A DNA stretch of 61,894 nucleotides from Marisediminitalea alba (GTDB lineage: Bacteria; Pseudomonadota; Gammaproteobacteria; Enterobacterales; Alteromonadaceae), in the NCBI RefSeq assembly GCF_002993365.1, contig NZ_PVNP01000142.1:1-61894 (forward strand). Reading direction: 5' to 3'. Of the stretch, positions 8,737-21,567 are shown piece by piece. Within the stretch, counting starts at the first letter, position 1; every line of letters starts with the position of its first letter. The translations under genes were made by a program, and so were the position numbers. The notes beneath the pieces are model-generated. The model had not been told where the DNA came from. It saw only the letters and a program-made list of their open reading frames with translations, and made no database searches.

Positions 8737-9207
8737 TCAGACCTGCCACTGCCAGTCTTCGTGGAGCAGCCCCAGCGCCTCCACAAAGTGAAGATAGTCG
8801 GTGCGCCCCATTGCCCGGGCAACCGTTTTAAACTGAGATTTTGCCTTAATGCCTTTCACCTGCAGCAGTTCAAGGCGTTTATCGGCATTGCCGTCAAACT
8901 GTGAGTCAAGGATTTTCGCGGCTTTGCTGTGGGCATCCCAGTATTCCAGAACATACCCTATCAGCCGTTTAAAGATCCCAGGTATTCGCTTATCTTCCAG
9001 CGGCCCGGCCAGACCAGCGTTAATCACCGCTTTTTGAAATGAAGACACGGTTTCTGACTGCACCGCCACCTCAAGTGCTTCCAGTACGCGCTGGATATCT
9101 TTTAATAATTTCACATGTACCAGACTGCCATACTCACTTCCATCGAGCATTTCTATATCAGTTAGCAGCATATCCAGATTAACCAGATGTCGTTGTGTTG
9201 TTCCCAT
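8737..9207 (-). CDS. Conserved-looking hypothetical cytoplasmic protein
   Basis: The protein has 156 residues and is not recognised. It has no signal peptide, membrane segment or Cys motif. Its composition is helical and mixed-charge, with a basic patch (KGIKAKSQFKTVARAMGR) near the C-terminus. It starts at ATG 9207 and ends 68 bp before nei on the same strand, so the two may be co-transcribed. A role in DNA repair could be guessed from this, but nothing in the sequence supports it directly. Confidence 0.55.
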   Translation of the reverse strand: MGTTQRHLVNLDMLLTDIEMLDGSEYGSLVHVKLLKDIQRVLEALEVAVQSETVSSFQKAVINAGLAGPLEDKRIPGIFKRLIGYVLEYWDAHSKAAKILDSQFDGNADKRLELLQVKGIKAKSQFKTVARAMGRTDYLHFVEALGLLHEDWQWQV

Positions 9208-11867
<2,660 letters not shown>

Positions 11868-11888
11868 TCCGTCATTAAGATGGAATAA

Positions 11889-11916
11889 ACAGGTGGCTTT
11901 CAGCCACCTGTTTTTT
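11889..11916 (+). terminator. Rho-independent terminator of katG
   Basis: A 10-bp perfect stem (ACAGGTGGCT / AGCCACCTGT) with a 3-nt loop is followed by a run of T. It lies 22 bp after the katG stop. Confidence 0.9.
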
Positions 11917-11926
11917 ATGCAACTTA

Positions 11927-12112
11927 CTATGGCAGGTATCCGGCGACTTCCAGCACCTGTCGAACCTGCCCTTCTGTAATACCACTTGGACAAACACCGC
12001 GATTGATCAATTCTTCTCGGATCACCGATGGATCGCAGGGCGATACCACCTCGACTTCTTTTTTGATGTACTTAGCCAATTGCTGTTGTAGTTGTCGGGT
12101 TAAACAAGACAT
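11927..12112 (-). CDS. Small hypothetical protein (61 aa)
   Basis: The 61-residue reading frame begins at ATG 12112 with AAGAGG 6 bp upstream, which makes translation plausible. The protein is soluble and mixed helical, with two Cys (SPCDP and RGVCPSG) and no membrane segment or known motif. It faces katG across the terminator. The function is unknown. Coding potential rests on the ribosome site and isolated position only. Confidence 0.5.
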   Translation of the reverse strand: MSCLTRQLQQQLAKYIKKEVEVVSPCDPSVIREELINRGVCPSGITEGQVRQVLEVAGYLP

Positions 12113-12391
12113 AAATACCTCTTATACGCTTTACCTGAGTCAGACACCATCCAGGATTGGCGAGCCAAAAGTCACTTAATTACTGCTAGGCGACATTATG
12201 CTTCACTGCAGCATAATCCGGGCCACAGTAATATTTATCATTCGAATCAGAGATTTGGAAAAATATAGCAATCAGGCGAATAGTCAGAGTGTCAAAATAT
12301 TCGACAAATGTGTCCACCATGAAGAAAAACTGCCACGATTTTGTAGGTAAAACGCTATAATCGCCAGCCTCTGCATCCACTGACACTTGCT

Positions 12392-13639
12392 ATGAGCCAC
12401 TCTTCACAAAAAATCGGCCGCTGGCATGGCGCTGGCTTGTTAACCACCACTCTGCTCGGTACCAGTGTGTTTATCCTGCCCCAAATGACAATCGGGCTTG
12501 CCGGTCACTATGCATTATTAAGCTGGATACTGCTTATTCTGGCCATCCTCCCGGTGGCAATGGTATTTGCCAAACTGTCGTCACAGTATCCCCATGCCGG
12601 TGGTCCGGCTTTCTTTGTGGAAAAGGCTTTTGGCGTAACCGCTGGCAGAACCATTGGGATGTTGTTTTTGTTTGTAGTGCCCATCGGGGCACCTGCCGCC
12701 ATCATCATGACCTACTGGTTTATTGAAACCCTGTTGCAACTTAACGCCGCCTGGTCGCTGCCGGTGCAGCTGGCGATTGTCGGACTGCTGCTGGTACTGA
12801 ACTATCGGGGCGTTCAGTTTTCTGCCACCTTACAGCTGGGCCTGACACTTATTATCACACTGGTGGTTTGCGCCCTGGTTATTGGCGGCAGCCTTATGCC
12901 GGCTCCAGCGACTCTGACTTCTTCCGCTTTTCAGCTGGACAGCACTTTAGCGGCAATGGGCCTGGCGTTCTGGAGCTTTTTAGGCATTGAAGCTTTATCC
13001 CACCTGGCTAATGATTTTCGGGATCCGAAACGGGATCTGGTGCCGGCAATTATGCTTGGCACGCTGTTAGTTGGCGTTATCTATATTGGCTGCACTTATC
13101 TGCTGCTCGATGTCAGCACAGAAAATACCCTGGCCATGGTGGCCGTGTTCGACCAGATTGTTGGCGGTAATGGTGCTTACGTAATTGGTGTACTGGGCGT
13201 TGCCGGTGGCCTGGCCACGGTCAATGTTTATACGGCCAGTTTGTCCCGGCTAACCTGGAGCCTGAGTCAGGACGGCGTGTTGCCCGCATACTTTAATACC
13301 CTCAACCGGTATGGTGTGCCGCAGCGGGCTTTGCAGGCTATTTTACTGATCATGTCGATGACGCTGATCATCACCCACTTTTCAACGCACAACCTGGAAG
13401 ATTTGATAGGCTGGGTAAATGGTGTGTTTGTGCTGATTTATCTGGCCAGCATGCTGGCCGCGCTGAAACTGCTGTCGCCGGCGCATCGTCCGCTGGTGTA
13501 TTTTGGCTGCCTGTTCTGCAGCATCATCGCCCTGGGACTGGGCAGTAAAATGCTTTATGCTCTGGCTTTATTTACCCTGTTTGCACCCTTGTTGTGGTAT
13601 CAACAGCGGCATTTCAGTTTGAAACGCCCTGGTTGTTAA
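12392..13639 (+). CDS. yjeH: APC-family amino-acid exporter, YjeH-like
   Basis: The protein has 415 residues with about twelve membrane segments. It resembles E. coli YjeH, an exporter of methionine and branched-chain amino acids, over its whole length. Matches include GLLTTTLLGTSVFILP at the N-terminus, YPHAGGPAFFVEKAFG, a WSFLGIEALSHLANDFRDPKRD motif in the middle, and an N-terminal unwound-helix glycine pattern typical of the APC fold. It overlaps the convergent LysR gene by 4 bp at the 3' end. No regulator lies upstream. Substrate assignment is by homology only. Confidence 0.72.
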   Translation: MSHSSQKIGRWHGAGLLTTTLLGTSVFILPQMTIGLAGHYALLSWILLILAILPVAMVFAKLSSQYPHAGGPAFFVEKAFGVTAGRTIGMLFLFVVPIGAPAAIIMTYWFIETLLQLNAAWSLPVQLAIVGLLLVLNYRGVQFSATLQLGLTLIITLVVCALVIGGSLMPAPATLTSSAFQLDSTLAAMGLAFWSFLGIEALSHLANDFRDPKRDLVPAIMLGTLLVGVIYIGCTYLLLDVSTENTLAMVAVFDQIVGGNGAYVIGVLGVAGGLATVNVYTASLSRLTWSLSQDGVLPAYFNTLNRYGVPQRALQAILLIMSMTLIITHFSTHNLEDLIGWVNGVFVLIYLASMLAALKLLSPAHRPLVYFGCLFCSIIALGLGSKMLYALALFTLFAPLLWYQQRHFSLKRPGC

Positions 13640-14649
13640 AGGGCGCTGACGGTCGATGGCGATGCAAAGCCCATGGGCCGCGCATCACTTTTAGGCACTT
13701 TATTAAGCAAATTACCGCGCCAGTGGCCGCAAGCCTGCTCGGTACTGCTCGCTTCCTGAATAATACTTAACATTTTCACAATGGCGTCGGTCATAGCAAA
13801 ATTGCTGTTAGTGGCGGCCAGTACCTGGCGTTTCATATCGGGTTGGGTGATTTTCAGCGACTTGATCACCTTGCTTTCTTCCAGATGGTACATCGCCGAA
13901 GATGGTAAAATCATCAGTCCTTCGCCCTGAATAACCTGACGCAGTCCTGTCATTAGTTGCCCTGAGTAGGCTTTATCGTGCTTGAGCGCTACGCCTGTGT
14001 CGTGTTCATATTTCTCTATCAGGCGTCCAAGGGCATCTTTAGGCCCCGGTGTTAGCAGTTCAAACTGACTTAGTTCCCAGAAACAAATCGTGTCGCGGTT
14101 TTGCAATAACTGATAATAGGCGGAGGCCTCGTTAACACCCACCACCAGATACATAAATTCTTCAATTAGCGGGTAGGCCGACATAAAACGTGGTTCAACT
14201 TCCTGCTCGTAGGTCAGCGCGATATCAACCTGATTGGTTTTCAGCCACTCTTTTACCGCGTAGGACGGGCCTGTGCTGATCTCAAGTTTTAGCTGGGGAT
14301 GAAACTCATTAACCATGGCAATTAACGACATCGACAGTACATTGCCAATCGACGGCAACATACCAACACGAACAACACCATGCTGATTTGCGGCTAACTG
14401 ATGTAATTCCATTTTAGCGGCATTGATGTCTTCGATCAGTTTCTTCGCGTGTTTTTCGAAAACCTCGCCGGCTGCCGTCAGACTCACTCCTTTAAAGCTT
14501 CTCTCAAACAGGGCACTACCCATTTCCCGTTCCAGATTGGCCAATTGCTGACTGATCGCAGGTTGTGCGATATCCAGTTCCCTCGCTGCAGCGGCAATAC
14601 TTCCTTTTTGAACCGTAACAAGAAAATACTGAAGCTGTTTGGAATTCAT
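13636..14649 (-). CDS. LysR-family transcriptional regulator (Nac/Cbl/CysB-like N-terminus)
   Basis: The protein has 337 residues. The helix-turn-helix is at 15-60 (GSIAAAARELDIAQPAISQQLANLEREMG) and the effector domain at 90-300. A C-terminal tail of about 35 residues (after QEASSTEQA) is longer than usual. The start MNSKQLQYFLVTVQKGS is typical of the Nac-like branch. It is divergent from the TonB-dependent receptor across 476 bp, so it is a candidate regulator of the receptor/TSUP/aminotransferase set. This is inference from position. It overlaps yjeH tail to tail, which need not mean a functional link. Confidence 0.85.
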   Translation of the reverse strand: MNSKQLQYFLVTVQKGSIAAAARELDIAQPAISQQLANLEREMGSALFERSFKGVSLTAAGEVFEKHAKKLIEDINAAKMELHQLAANQHGVVRVGMLPSIGNVLSMSLIAMVNEFHPQLKLEISTGPSYAVKEWLKTNQVDIALTYEQEVEPRFMSAYPLIEEFMYLVVGVNEASAYYQLLQNRDTICFWELSQFELLTPGPKDALGRLIEKYEHDTGVALKHDKAYSGQLMTGLRQVIQGEGLMILPSSAMYHLEESKVIKSLKITQPDMKRQVLAATNSNFAMTDAIVKMLSIIQEASSTEQACGHWRGNLLNKVPKSDARPMGFASPSTVSAL

Positions 14650-15125
14650 TTATAGACTACTCAACTCGTCAACTTTTATGGCAAACTGCTGTAAATCATA
14701 GGTTTGTTACATTTCAACCAACCTACAGCGAATCGGTCACTTTCATTTTTAATTTCAGCAAGTTACATGCCACCAAATGGTCAGGTTCAGCCTTTAATTT
14801 GTTAAGTTTTTGTAGCCCTCTCATTTATTATAAAATATTTTATTTGCTATAGATGATACTAAACCTTTGTTTTTAATATAATTTTTTCACACCTCAATAT
14901 TTTCTTTATAACCCTCAACATTCTTTTTTCTTCCTGAAACACTTGCTCTTTTTTTAGTCTCTGTATTGTCGTCAGCAACGTCTGACGCGCTCATTAAGTC
15001 CAAATAATGTTTAAATTTGGTGCTTTTACGAACCAATTTGGGGCAAATTTAGCCAGTGCCGTGATTTCACGCCTATTGTAATTGCACCTAAAAAGATCAT
15101 AGCGATATGACAATTTAGGGAATAC
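14650..15125. other. 476-bp divergent intergenic region (LysR / TonB receptor)
   Basis: Very AT-rich in 14810-14960, with a 14-bp AT palindrome at 14830-14843 that carries little information. The stretch 15000-15041 holds CCAAAT/ATTTGG repeats, listed separately. No ORF is supported. It is long enough for separate promoters for both genes. Confidence 0.5.
15000..15041. promoter_or_regulatory. Candidate operator upstream of TonB-dependent receptor
   Basis: The inverted repeat CCAAAT-N9-ATTTGG (15000-15020) is followed by the palindrome CCAATTTGG (15033-15041), ending 84 bp before the receptor start. Repetition of the same half-site suggests a regulator-binding region, possibly for the divergent LysR protein. 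LysR sites are usually T-N11-A, and the first repeat is compatible with that type. Confidence 0.35.
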
Positions 15126-17780
15126 ATGATGAAACTCAAGAAATTAAATGCAGCAATACTGGCAGGTCTTGCCGGTTATTCGCTTTCGATGACTGTCGCA
15201 ACCTCTGCATTAGCAGAAGAAGAGGCAGCGGAAGAGAATGTTGAGAAAATCGCAGTTGTGGGTGCCCGTGGTGCACCTCGCTCCGTAACCAGCTCTCCAG
15301 TACCGGTAGATGTATTAACCGCTGAAGACATTACTGGTGTGGCGTCATCAGACATGAACGACATCATGATGACACTCGTTCCATCATATACCCTGACCCG
15401 TCAGCCAATATCTGATGGTGGTACTTTTATTCGTCCGGCGCAATTACGTGGCCTGCCAACCGACAAAACCCTGGTTCTGGTTAACGGTAAACGCCGCCAC
15501 CGCGCAGCATTAGTTGAAATTGGTGGTTCTGGTACCCAGGGCCCGGATATTGCCACTATTCCTTCAGCTGCACTAGGCAGTGTTGAGGTGCTGCGAGACG
15601 GTGCGGCAGCACAGTATGGTTCTGACGCCATCGCTGGTGTTATCAACTTCCAGCTTAAAAACAATGCCGAAGGCGGTTCATTATCACTGGATGTTGGCCA
15701 GTATTACGAAGGTGACGGCGACCAGTACACCATCAGTGGTAACAAAGGTTTTTCTTTAGGTGACGACGGTTTCTTAAGCATCTCTGCAGAAGTGACAGAT
15801 TCAGAAGCGACTTACCGCGGTGAGCAATATTGTGAAAGCTGGTTCTGTGTAGACGAGCAAAGTGATGAATACATCGCTGCAGCAGAAGCAATGGGCAATT
15901 CAGTACACGGTTCACCACAGGTACAACCCTGGGGTCAGCCAAACTACAGCGGCGCAAAAGTATTCGTAAACGCTGGCTATGCGCTGAACTCAGATATGGA
16001 AATTTATTCCTTCGCCAATTACTCAGAAAGTGAGGGCGATGGTTCATTCTTCTATCGTTACCCGGGCAACGGCACCATCGAAGATCTGCGCGAAATCGAC
16101 GGTACAATTTACAGCCCGCTGGAAAAATTCCCGGGTGGTTTTACGCCTCGCTTCTTCGGTGACATCACTGATTACTCTTTTGCAGCAGGCTTAAAAGGCA
16201 TGACCGGTTCATTAGGTTATGACATCAGTGGTCGTTATGGCTACAACGAAATTTCTTATACCCTGAAAAACACCATCAACCCGTCAATGGGCGATGCCTC
16301 CCCCACTTCCTTTAAGCCGGGGGATCTCAGCAATGACGAATTGCAATTCCAGGCAGATTTTACCTATGATATGGCTGAATACGTGCTGGCGTTTGGTGCA
16401 AGCTACATGGAAGAATCCTACGAAATATCGGCTGGTGATGCCGCATCAGTTGCAGTAGGCCCTCACTCTGTGCCTGACCCATTTGGATTCTGCTCACGCG
16501 AGGATATCGGTTATGGCTTAGCGTCTGAGGAAGCAGTGGCAGCCGCTCTCGCTGCTGGTATGAACTGCGCCAACACTACCAGCGCAACTGACGATGATGA
16601 TAATCCGGTTGATGGCTTTGAGGGTATCGACCCTACTTTCCAGGCTGTTGGTGTAGGTTCAAACGGCTTCCCTGGTTACTCAGACGCTTCTACAGGTACC
16701 TATGAGCGTGATTCTTACGCTGTTTATGCTGATATCTCTGGTGACATCACTGATAAATTATTCGCCCAGGCGGCGATTCGTTACGAAGACTACTCTGACT
16801 TTGGTTCTGAGCTGGTATACAAAATTGCCGGTATTTTCCAGGTAACTGACGAAATCGCGATTCGTTCATCATTCGGTACCGGTTTCCGTGCTCCGACTCC
16901 AGGTCAGCAAGGTACCACCAACGTATCAACCCGTCTGCCTAACGGCTTCCCGGTTGCGACAGGTCTGTTCCCAGCTAACAGTGCAACAGCTCAGGCGCTG
17001 GGTGCTTCACCGCTGGATCCAGAAACTTCAACCAACTTTACTTTGGGTGCTACAGCTGATGTAGGTAACTTCACTTTAACAGTGGATTACTACCGCATCC
17101 TGCTTGAGGACCGCGTAAATGCGATCTCGACTCTGGATGTGTCAACATTTCAACCAACTGATCCTGAATCAGAAAGTTATACAGCTGATTTAGCCGCTTA
17201 TGAACGCTACCTGGCACTTGATGCTGCAGGTGTAGAAGGTGCTAACACTATCGGTGGCGTATTCTACTTCCAGAACGCATTCGATACGGTAACTCAGGGT
17301 ATTGATATCGTTGGTACCTATAACTTTGAATCTGAGTACGGTGATACCACTATCACAGCTTCAATGAACTTTGCCGACCAGAACTTTAACTCTGATCCGC
17401 AGGTTTACTTCAACAACGAAGCTATCTATGACTTCTTAAATGGCACGCCAGCCACGCGTGGTGTTTTATCTTTAAAACACGCTATGGATGATATGTCATT
17501 TACTGCTCGTATGAACTACTTCGGTGGTTACTCAAACTCTGATGGTGGCGGCCAGGTGTCTGCAATCCAGATCTTTGAGCCTGAAGTCATGTTCGACTTA
17601 GAAGGTACTTACTTCATCAGCGAGATGCTGTCTGTGTCAACCGGTGCCCGTAACCTGTTCGACAACTACCCGGATGCGGGTGAGATTGGCGAGACATGTT
17701 GTGGTCGTATCTACCGTTCTGACTCTATCGTTGACTGGCAGGGTGGTTACTACTACATGCGCCTCAACATGAGCTTCTAA
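15126..17780 (+). CDS. TonB-dependent outer-membrane receptor
   Basis: The protein has 884 residues and imports a ligand across the outer membrane using TonB energy. The signal peptide is about 1-30 (cleavage near ALA|EEEAA). An acidic linker and a TonB-box-like EKIAVVGAR precede the plug domain (about 50-170: PVPVDVLTAEDI, LRGLPTDKTLVLVNGKRR, EVLRDGAAAQYGSDAIAGV). A 22-strand barrel follows, ending with aromatic C-terminal RLNMSF. Cys-containing extracellular loops (YCESWFCVDE, GFCSRED, MNCANTT) look disulphide-bonded. The ligand is unknown. It heads a same-strand set with a TSUP permease and a Tat-exported aminotransferase. A strong hairpin lies between receptor and permease. Confidence 0.95.
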   Translation: MMKLKKLNAAILAGLAGYSLSMTVATSALAEEEAAEENVEKIAVVGARGAPRSVTSSPVPVDVLTAEDITGVASSDMNDIMMTLVPSYTLTRQPISDGGTFIRPAQLRGLPTDKTLVLVNGKRRHRAALVEIGGSGTQGPDIATIPSAALGSVEVLRDGAAAQYGSDAIAGVINFQLKNNAEGGSLSLDVGQYYEGDGDQYTISGNKGFSLGDDGFLSISAEVTDSEATYRGEQYCESWFCVDEQSDEYIAAAEAMGNSVHGSPQVQPWGQPNYSGAKVFVNAGYALNSDMEIYSFANYSESEGDGSFFYRYPGNGTIEDLREIDGTIYSPLEKFPGGFTPRFFGDITDYSFAAGLKGMTGSLGYDISGRYGYNEISYTLKNTINPSMGDASPTSFKPGDLSNDELQFQADFTYDMAEYVLAFGASYMEESYEISAGDAASVAVGPHSVPDPFGFCSREDIGYGLASEEAVAAALAAGMNCANTTSATDDDDNPVDGFEGIDPTFQAVGVGSNGFPGYSDASTGTYERDSYAVYADISGDITDKLFAQAAIRYEDYSDFGSELVYKIAGIFQVTDEIAIRSSFGTGFRAPTPGQQGTTNVSTRLPNGFPVATGLFPANSATAQALGASPLDPETSTNFTLGATADVGNFTLTVDYYRILLEDRVNAISTLDVSTFQPTDPESESYTADLAAYERYLALDAAGVEGANTIGGVFYFQNAFDTVTQGIDIVGTYNFESEYGDTTITASMNFADQNFNSDPQVYFNNEAIYDFLNGTPATRGVLSLKHAMDDMSFTARMNYFGGYSNSDGGGQVSAIQIFEPEVMFDLEGTYFISEMLSVSTGARNLFDNYPDAGEIGETCCGRIYRSDSIVDWQGGYYYMRLNMSF

Positions 17781-17809
17781 GCAGCTTATCTCTGAAATTA
17801 AACCTGTTA

Positions 17810-17833
17810 TCGACCAGCCTCTAGGCTGGTCGA
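17810..17833 (+). terminator. Strong hairpin after TonB receptor gene
   Basis: An 11-bp perfect stem (TCGACCAGCCT / AGGCTGGTCGA) has a 2-nt nominal loop and is followed only by CTTTATC, so the U-tract is weak. It lies 29 bp after the receptor stop. It may attenuate transcription into the permease gene or protect the 3' end of the receptor mRNA. Confidence 0.5.
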
Positions 17834-17949
17834 CTTTATCAGGTCACTCATCGCTATCAAGGCGACAAACCGCACAAAACGTTATAATTTCTACCGTATA
17901 AAAATAATAAAAAACCGAATAATTATTTAACTAGTGGAGCACTGTTGTT

Positions 17950-18771
17950 ATGGAGATTGAACTCGTCTGGTTCGTCCTCACTTTGTGCGTTGCGGGCGCG
18001 GTCGCAGGCATAACTTCTGGCCTTTTTGGCAACGGAGGTGGTTTTGTTGTAGTCCCAGCCCTTCTCGCCGTATTTCCTTTCTTTACCCCCAATTCTGAAG
18101 AGTTAGTAAAAGTAGCTATTGGTACCTCATTGGCATCCATTGTTATTTCCAGTGCTCGTTCAGTCTTAGCACACAAGAAACGTGGGGCAGTCGATTTTGA
18201 CATGCTTAAATCATGGTCAGTATGGATCATACTCGGCGTGCTTGGCGGTGTAGCCATCGCTAATCACACCAGCAGTAATGGCCTGACAATGGTTTTTGCC
18301 GGCGGCGTTTTACTCTATTCAGTTTACTTCCTGTTTCCTGAATTTGTAGTTCGTCCCGGGATGACTTTTTCGATGCCACAAGGCGTGGGCAAAAGTGTTC
18401 TTGCTTTTATCATTGGTGGCTTCTCTGCACTGCTTGGTATTGGTGGTGGCACGCCGACAGTTATCACCATGGTGATGTGTCGCCGTACCATTCAACAAGC
18501 GGTAGCGACGGCTGCTGGTGTTGGGTTCTTAATTGGTTTACCCGGTGCAATTGGTTTCCTGTTTATGGAAAACACCAATCCACAGGGCATGCCCGTTGGC
18601 ACGGTTGGCTATATAAATCTGCCGGCTCTGCTAGCGATCAGTATTGGTTCAATTCTGACCGCACCGATTGGTGCATCAATGGCACACAGCTTTAGTGAAA
18701 AAATGCTTAAACGCCTGTTTGGTATTTACCTGGTGATTGTATCAGTCGCTATGTTTGCCAAAGCGTTATAA
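17950..18771 (+). CDS. TSUP-family (TauE/SafE) membrane permease
   Basis: The protein has 273 residues with about eight membrane segments in two repeats. Signature stretches of the sulfite-exporter TauE/SafE family (formerly DUF81) are GLFGNGGGFVVVPALL near residue 25 and the second repeat GGFSALLGIGGGTPTVITMVMC near residue 157. Members move sulfite, sulfoacetate or other small organic anions, often outward. It begins 31 codons-equivalent upstream of nothing else on this strand and ends 31 bp before the aminotransferase gene, so those two are very likely one transcript. No ribosome site stronger than GTGGAG is visible, 9 bp before ATG. Confidence 0.87.
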   Translation: MEIELVWFVLTLCVAGAVAGITSGLFGNGGGFVVVPALLAVFPFFTPNSEELVKVAIGTSLASIVISSARSVLAHKKRGAVDFDMLKSWSVWIILGVLGGVAIANHTSSNGLTMVFAGGVLLYSVYFLFPEFVVRPGMTFSMPQGVGKSVLAFIIGGFSALLGIGGGTPTVITMVMCRRTIQQAVATAAGVGFLIGLPGAIGFLFMENTNPQGMPVGTVGYINLPALLAISIGSILTAPIGASMAHSFSEKMLKRLFGIYLVIVSVAMFAKAL

Positions 18772-18802
18772 AGCTCACACATTAAAATAAGAGGAACAGT
18801 CT

Positions 18803-19978
18803 ATGACTTATAATCCATCAAGACGATTATTCTTAGGAGGCTCACTGGCCGCTTCGGCCGCTGGTGCTACGGGTCTTATCACGCCTGCCGGCTTAGCCGC
18901 AGCGCAACCAATGCAATCGCCGAAAATTATGTATGGGCCAACACCGGGCGTGGCAAAACTGAACGCCAACGAAAATCCTTATGGCCCCAGCGATATGGCG
19001 CTGAAAGCCATAGCTGAAGCAAGTAGCACCGGTGGTGCTTATTACGCCTACCGTGCAGGTATGTATTTACGCGATATGCTGGCTGAATCAAACGGCCTGA
19101 AACCAGAAAACGTTTCAATCACCGCAGGTTCAAGCCTGATCCTGGCTTTTGCAGCTTTTGCTGCAACCAGTAAAGGCAAAATTCTGGGCCCCGACTTATT
19201 CTGGGACACCACGTCAATGGCGCCTGTTCGTCAGGGCGGTCCGGAACTTGTGCGGGTACCGAACAAAGCCGATCTGAGTATTGATCTGGATGCCATCTAC
19301 AATGCCATCGATGATGACATTGCCATGGTACACATCTGTAACCCGAATAACCCTACCGGTAAACTATTGGATCCAAAGGCGCTTCGCGAGTTCTGTATCA
19401 AGGCATCGAAAAAGACGCTGGTATTGGTAGACGAAGCCTATAACGAACTGATTGACGATGGTCCAAAGCACTCAATGATCCCTCTGATCAACGAAGGTCA
19501 TAATATCATTGTTGCCCGTACTTTCTCGAAAATCTATGGCTTAGCCGGTATGCGGGTTGGTTATATGCTCGGCAGCGAAGAGAACATGGAGTTCATCAAC
19601 AAGTATGGTCTGGGTGGCTACTCAATTAACCAGGCTGGTCTGGCTGCTGCCATTGCCAGCTACAATGATGAAGCCTTTAAGGATTTCTCACGCCAGAAAG
19701 TCAAAGAAGGTCGCGACATCATCATGGATGCAGTAAAAGCTAACGGCTTAAGCGCGTTACCGTCTACCACTAACTTTGTGTTTGTGAATCTCGGTGACGA
19801 CGGCGATGCCAACGCATTCCGCAAAGCGATGGAAGCGCAGGACGTCCTTATTCGTGGTCAGTACCGCACTTATCAGCAATGGTCACGGGTGAGTACCGGT
19901 CGCATTGAAGATGTTAAGAAATACGCGGCTGCGGTACCAAAAGCGCTGGATGAAATGTACAAAGCCATTAAGGCTTAA
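18803..19978 (+). CDS. Tat-exported PLP aminotransferase (HisC-like class I/II)
   Basis: The protein has 391 residues. A twin-arginine signal leads (PSRRLFLGG, Arg7-Arg8, then a hydrophobic Ala/Gly stretch ending about residue 34), so a folded, cofactor-loaded enzyme is predicted in the periplasm. The rest matches histidinol-phosphate aminotransferase-like fold-type I enzymes: KLNANENPYGPS, substrate/cofactor motif HICNPNNPTGKLL, VDEAYNEL, Schiff-base Lys243 in TFSKIYGLAGMRVGY, and C-terminal Arg in WSRVSTGRIED. HisC itself is cytoplasmic, so the periplasmic location argues for a different amine substrate. AGAGGAACAG lies upstream of the ATG. A bidirectional terminator follows. Function beyond transamination is not known. 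Confidence 0.88.
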   Translation: MTYNPSRRLFLGGSLAASAAGATGLITPAGLAAAQPMQSPKIMYGPTPGVAKLNANENPYGPSDMALKAIAEASSTGGAYYAYRAGMYLRDMLAESNGLKPENVSITAGSSLILAFAAFAATSKGKILGPDLFWDTTSMAPVRQGGPELVRVPNKADLSIDLDAIYNAIDDDIAMVHICNPNNPTGKLLDPKALREFCIKASKKTLVLVDEAYNELIDDGPKHSMIPLINEGHNIIVARTFSKIYGLAGMRVGYMLGSEENMEFINKYGLGGYSINQAGLAAAIASYNDEAFKDFSRQKVKEGRDIIMDAVKANGLSALPSTTNFVFVNLGDDGDANAFRKAMEAQDVLIRGQYRTYQQWSRVSTGRIEDVKKYAAAVPKALDEMYKAIKA

Positions 19979-20030
19979 GCCGCTACCCGGTCCCTTGGAC
20001 CGCATGTAACGACAGAAAACTCCGAAAACA

Positions 20031-20056
20031 AAAAGGCCGCTGCAGCGGCCTTTTTT
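20031..20056. terminator. Bidirectional terminator between aminotransferase gene and metJ
   Basis: The stem GGCCGC / GCGGCC around TGCA is flanked by a run of A on the left and six T on the right, so it can stop both convergent transcripts. Confidence 0.9.
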
Positions 20057-20075
20057 ACTGCTCATTCCCCGAGCA

Positions 20076-20408
20076 TTAATCGTTATCGAGTTCGTTTTCC
20101 TCAAAATCTACATCAATACCCATTTCTTCCATAATACGGCGCGCTTCAGCCGGGATCCGGTGCGGATTCTCTTTACGCAAATCTTCATCATCAGGCAGTG
20201 GCTGACCAGTAAAAGCATGAACGAATGCTTCGCATAATAATTCAGAATTAGTGGCGTGGCGCAGGTTATTAATTTGACGACGGGTACGCTCATCGGTCAG
20301 TACTTTTAGTACGTTGATAGGAATCGACACCGTGACCTTTTTAACCTGCTCACTTTTTTTACCGTGCTCTGCGTAAGGGTAAATATATTTTCCGTCCCAC
20401 TTTGCCAT
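20076..20408 (-). CDS. metJ: Methionine repressor MetJ
   Basis: MetJ is the S-adenosylmethionine-dependent ribbon-helix-helix repressor of methionine genes. The start is set at ATG 20408 ([18 protein letters not shown]), matching E. coli MetJ. The frame is open upstream to 20552 but that extension is unlike the family. The beta-ribbon [15 protein letters not shown] and helices [24 protein letters not shown] are nearly identical to E. coli. The C-terminus is a few residues longer and acidic (FEENELDND). Length is 110 residues. It is divergent from metF, with tandem met boxes in between, so both are expected to be repressed by MetJ. Confidence 0.97.
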   Translation of the reverse strand: MAKWDGKYIYPYAEHGKKSEQVKKVTVSIPINVLKVLTDERTRRQINNLRHATNSELLCEAFVHAFTGQPLPDDEDLRKENPHRIPAEARRIMEEMGIDVDFEENELDND

Positions 20409-20611
20409 GCTCTTTCCCAGCTCTGCTATCATTATTGTAATAAGAAAATTTGTATATACCTGTACAGCAAATTCCTGATCGACTCGGTTACCCGGCATTG
20501 GTGCGGCCATCCAGTTCGTCATGCTGCTGCGTTCACCGTGCAATTTAACCAAAATATTCGCTATAAAGGTATTAAACCACAGAAAACATCAATTGAGCAG
20601 TGTAAACTGCT

Positions 20612-21567
<956 letters not shown>

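Noticed and set aside
12186..12386. 66-codon minus-strand frame upstream of the YjeH-like gene
   Set aside because: No ribosome site or recognisable pattern. The ATTATGCT/AGCATAAT hairpin at 12195-12217 lacks a U-tract, so no terminator is called either.
14830..14843. 14-bp palindrome ATAAAATATTTTAT as an operator
   Set aside because: Low-complexity AT sequence in a very AT-rich stretch; expected by chance.
20409..20552. 48-residue N-terminal extension of MetJ
   Set aside because: MetJ homology starts exactly at MAKWDGK, and the extension covers the metJ leader.
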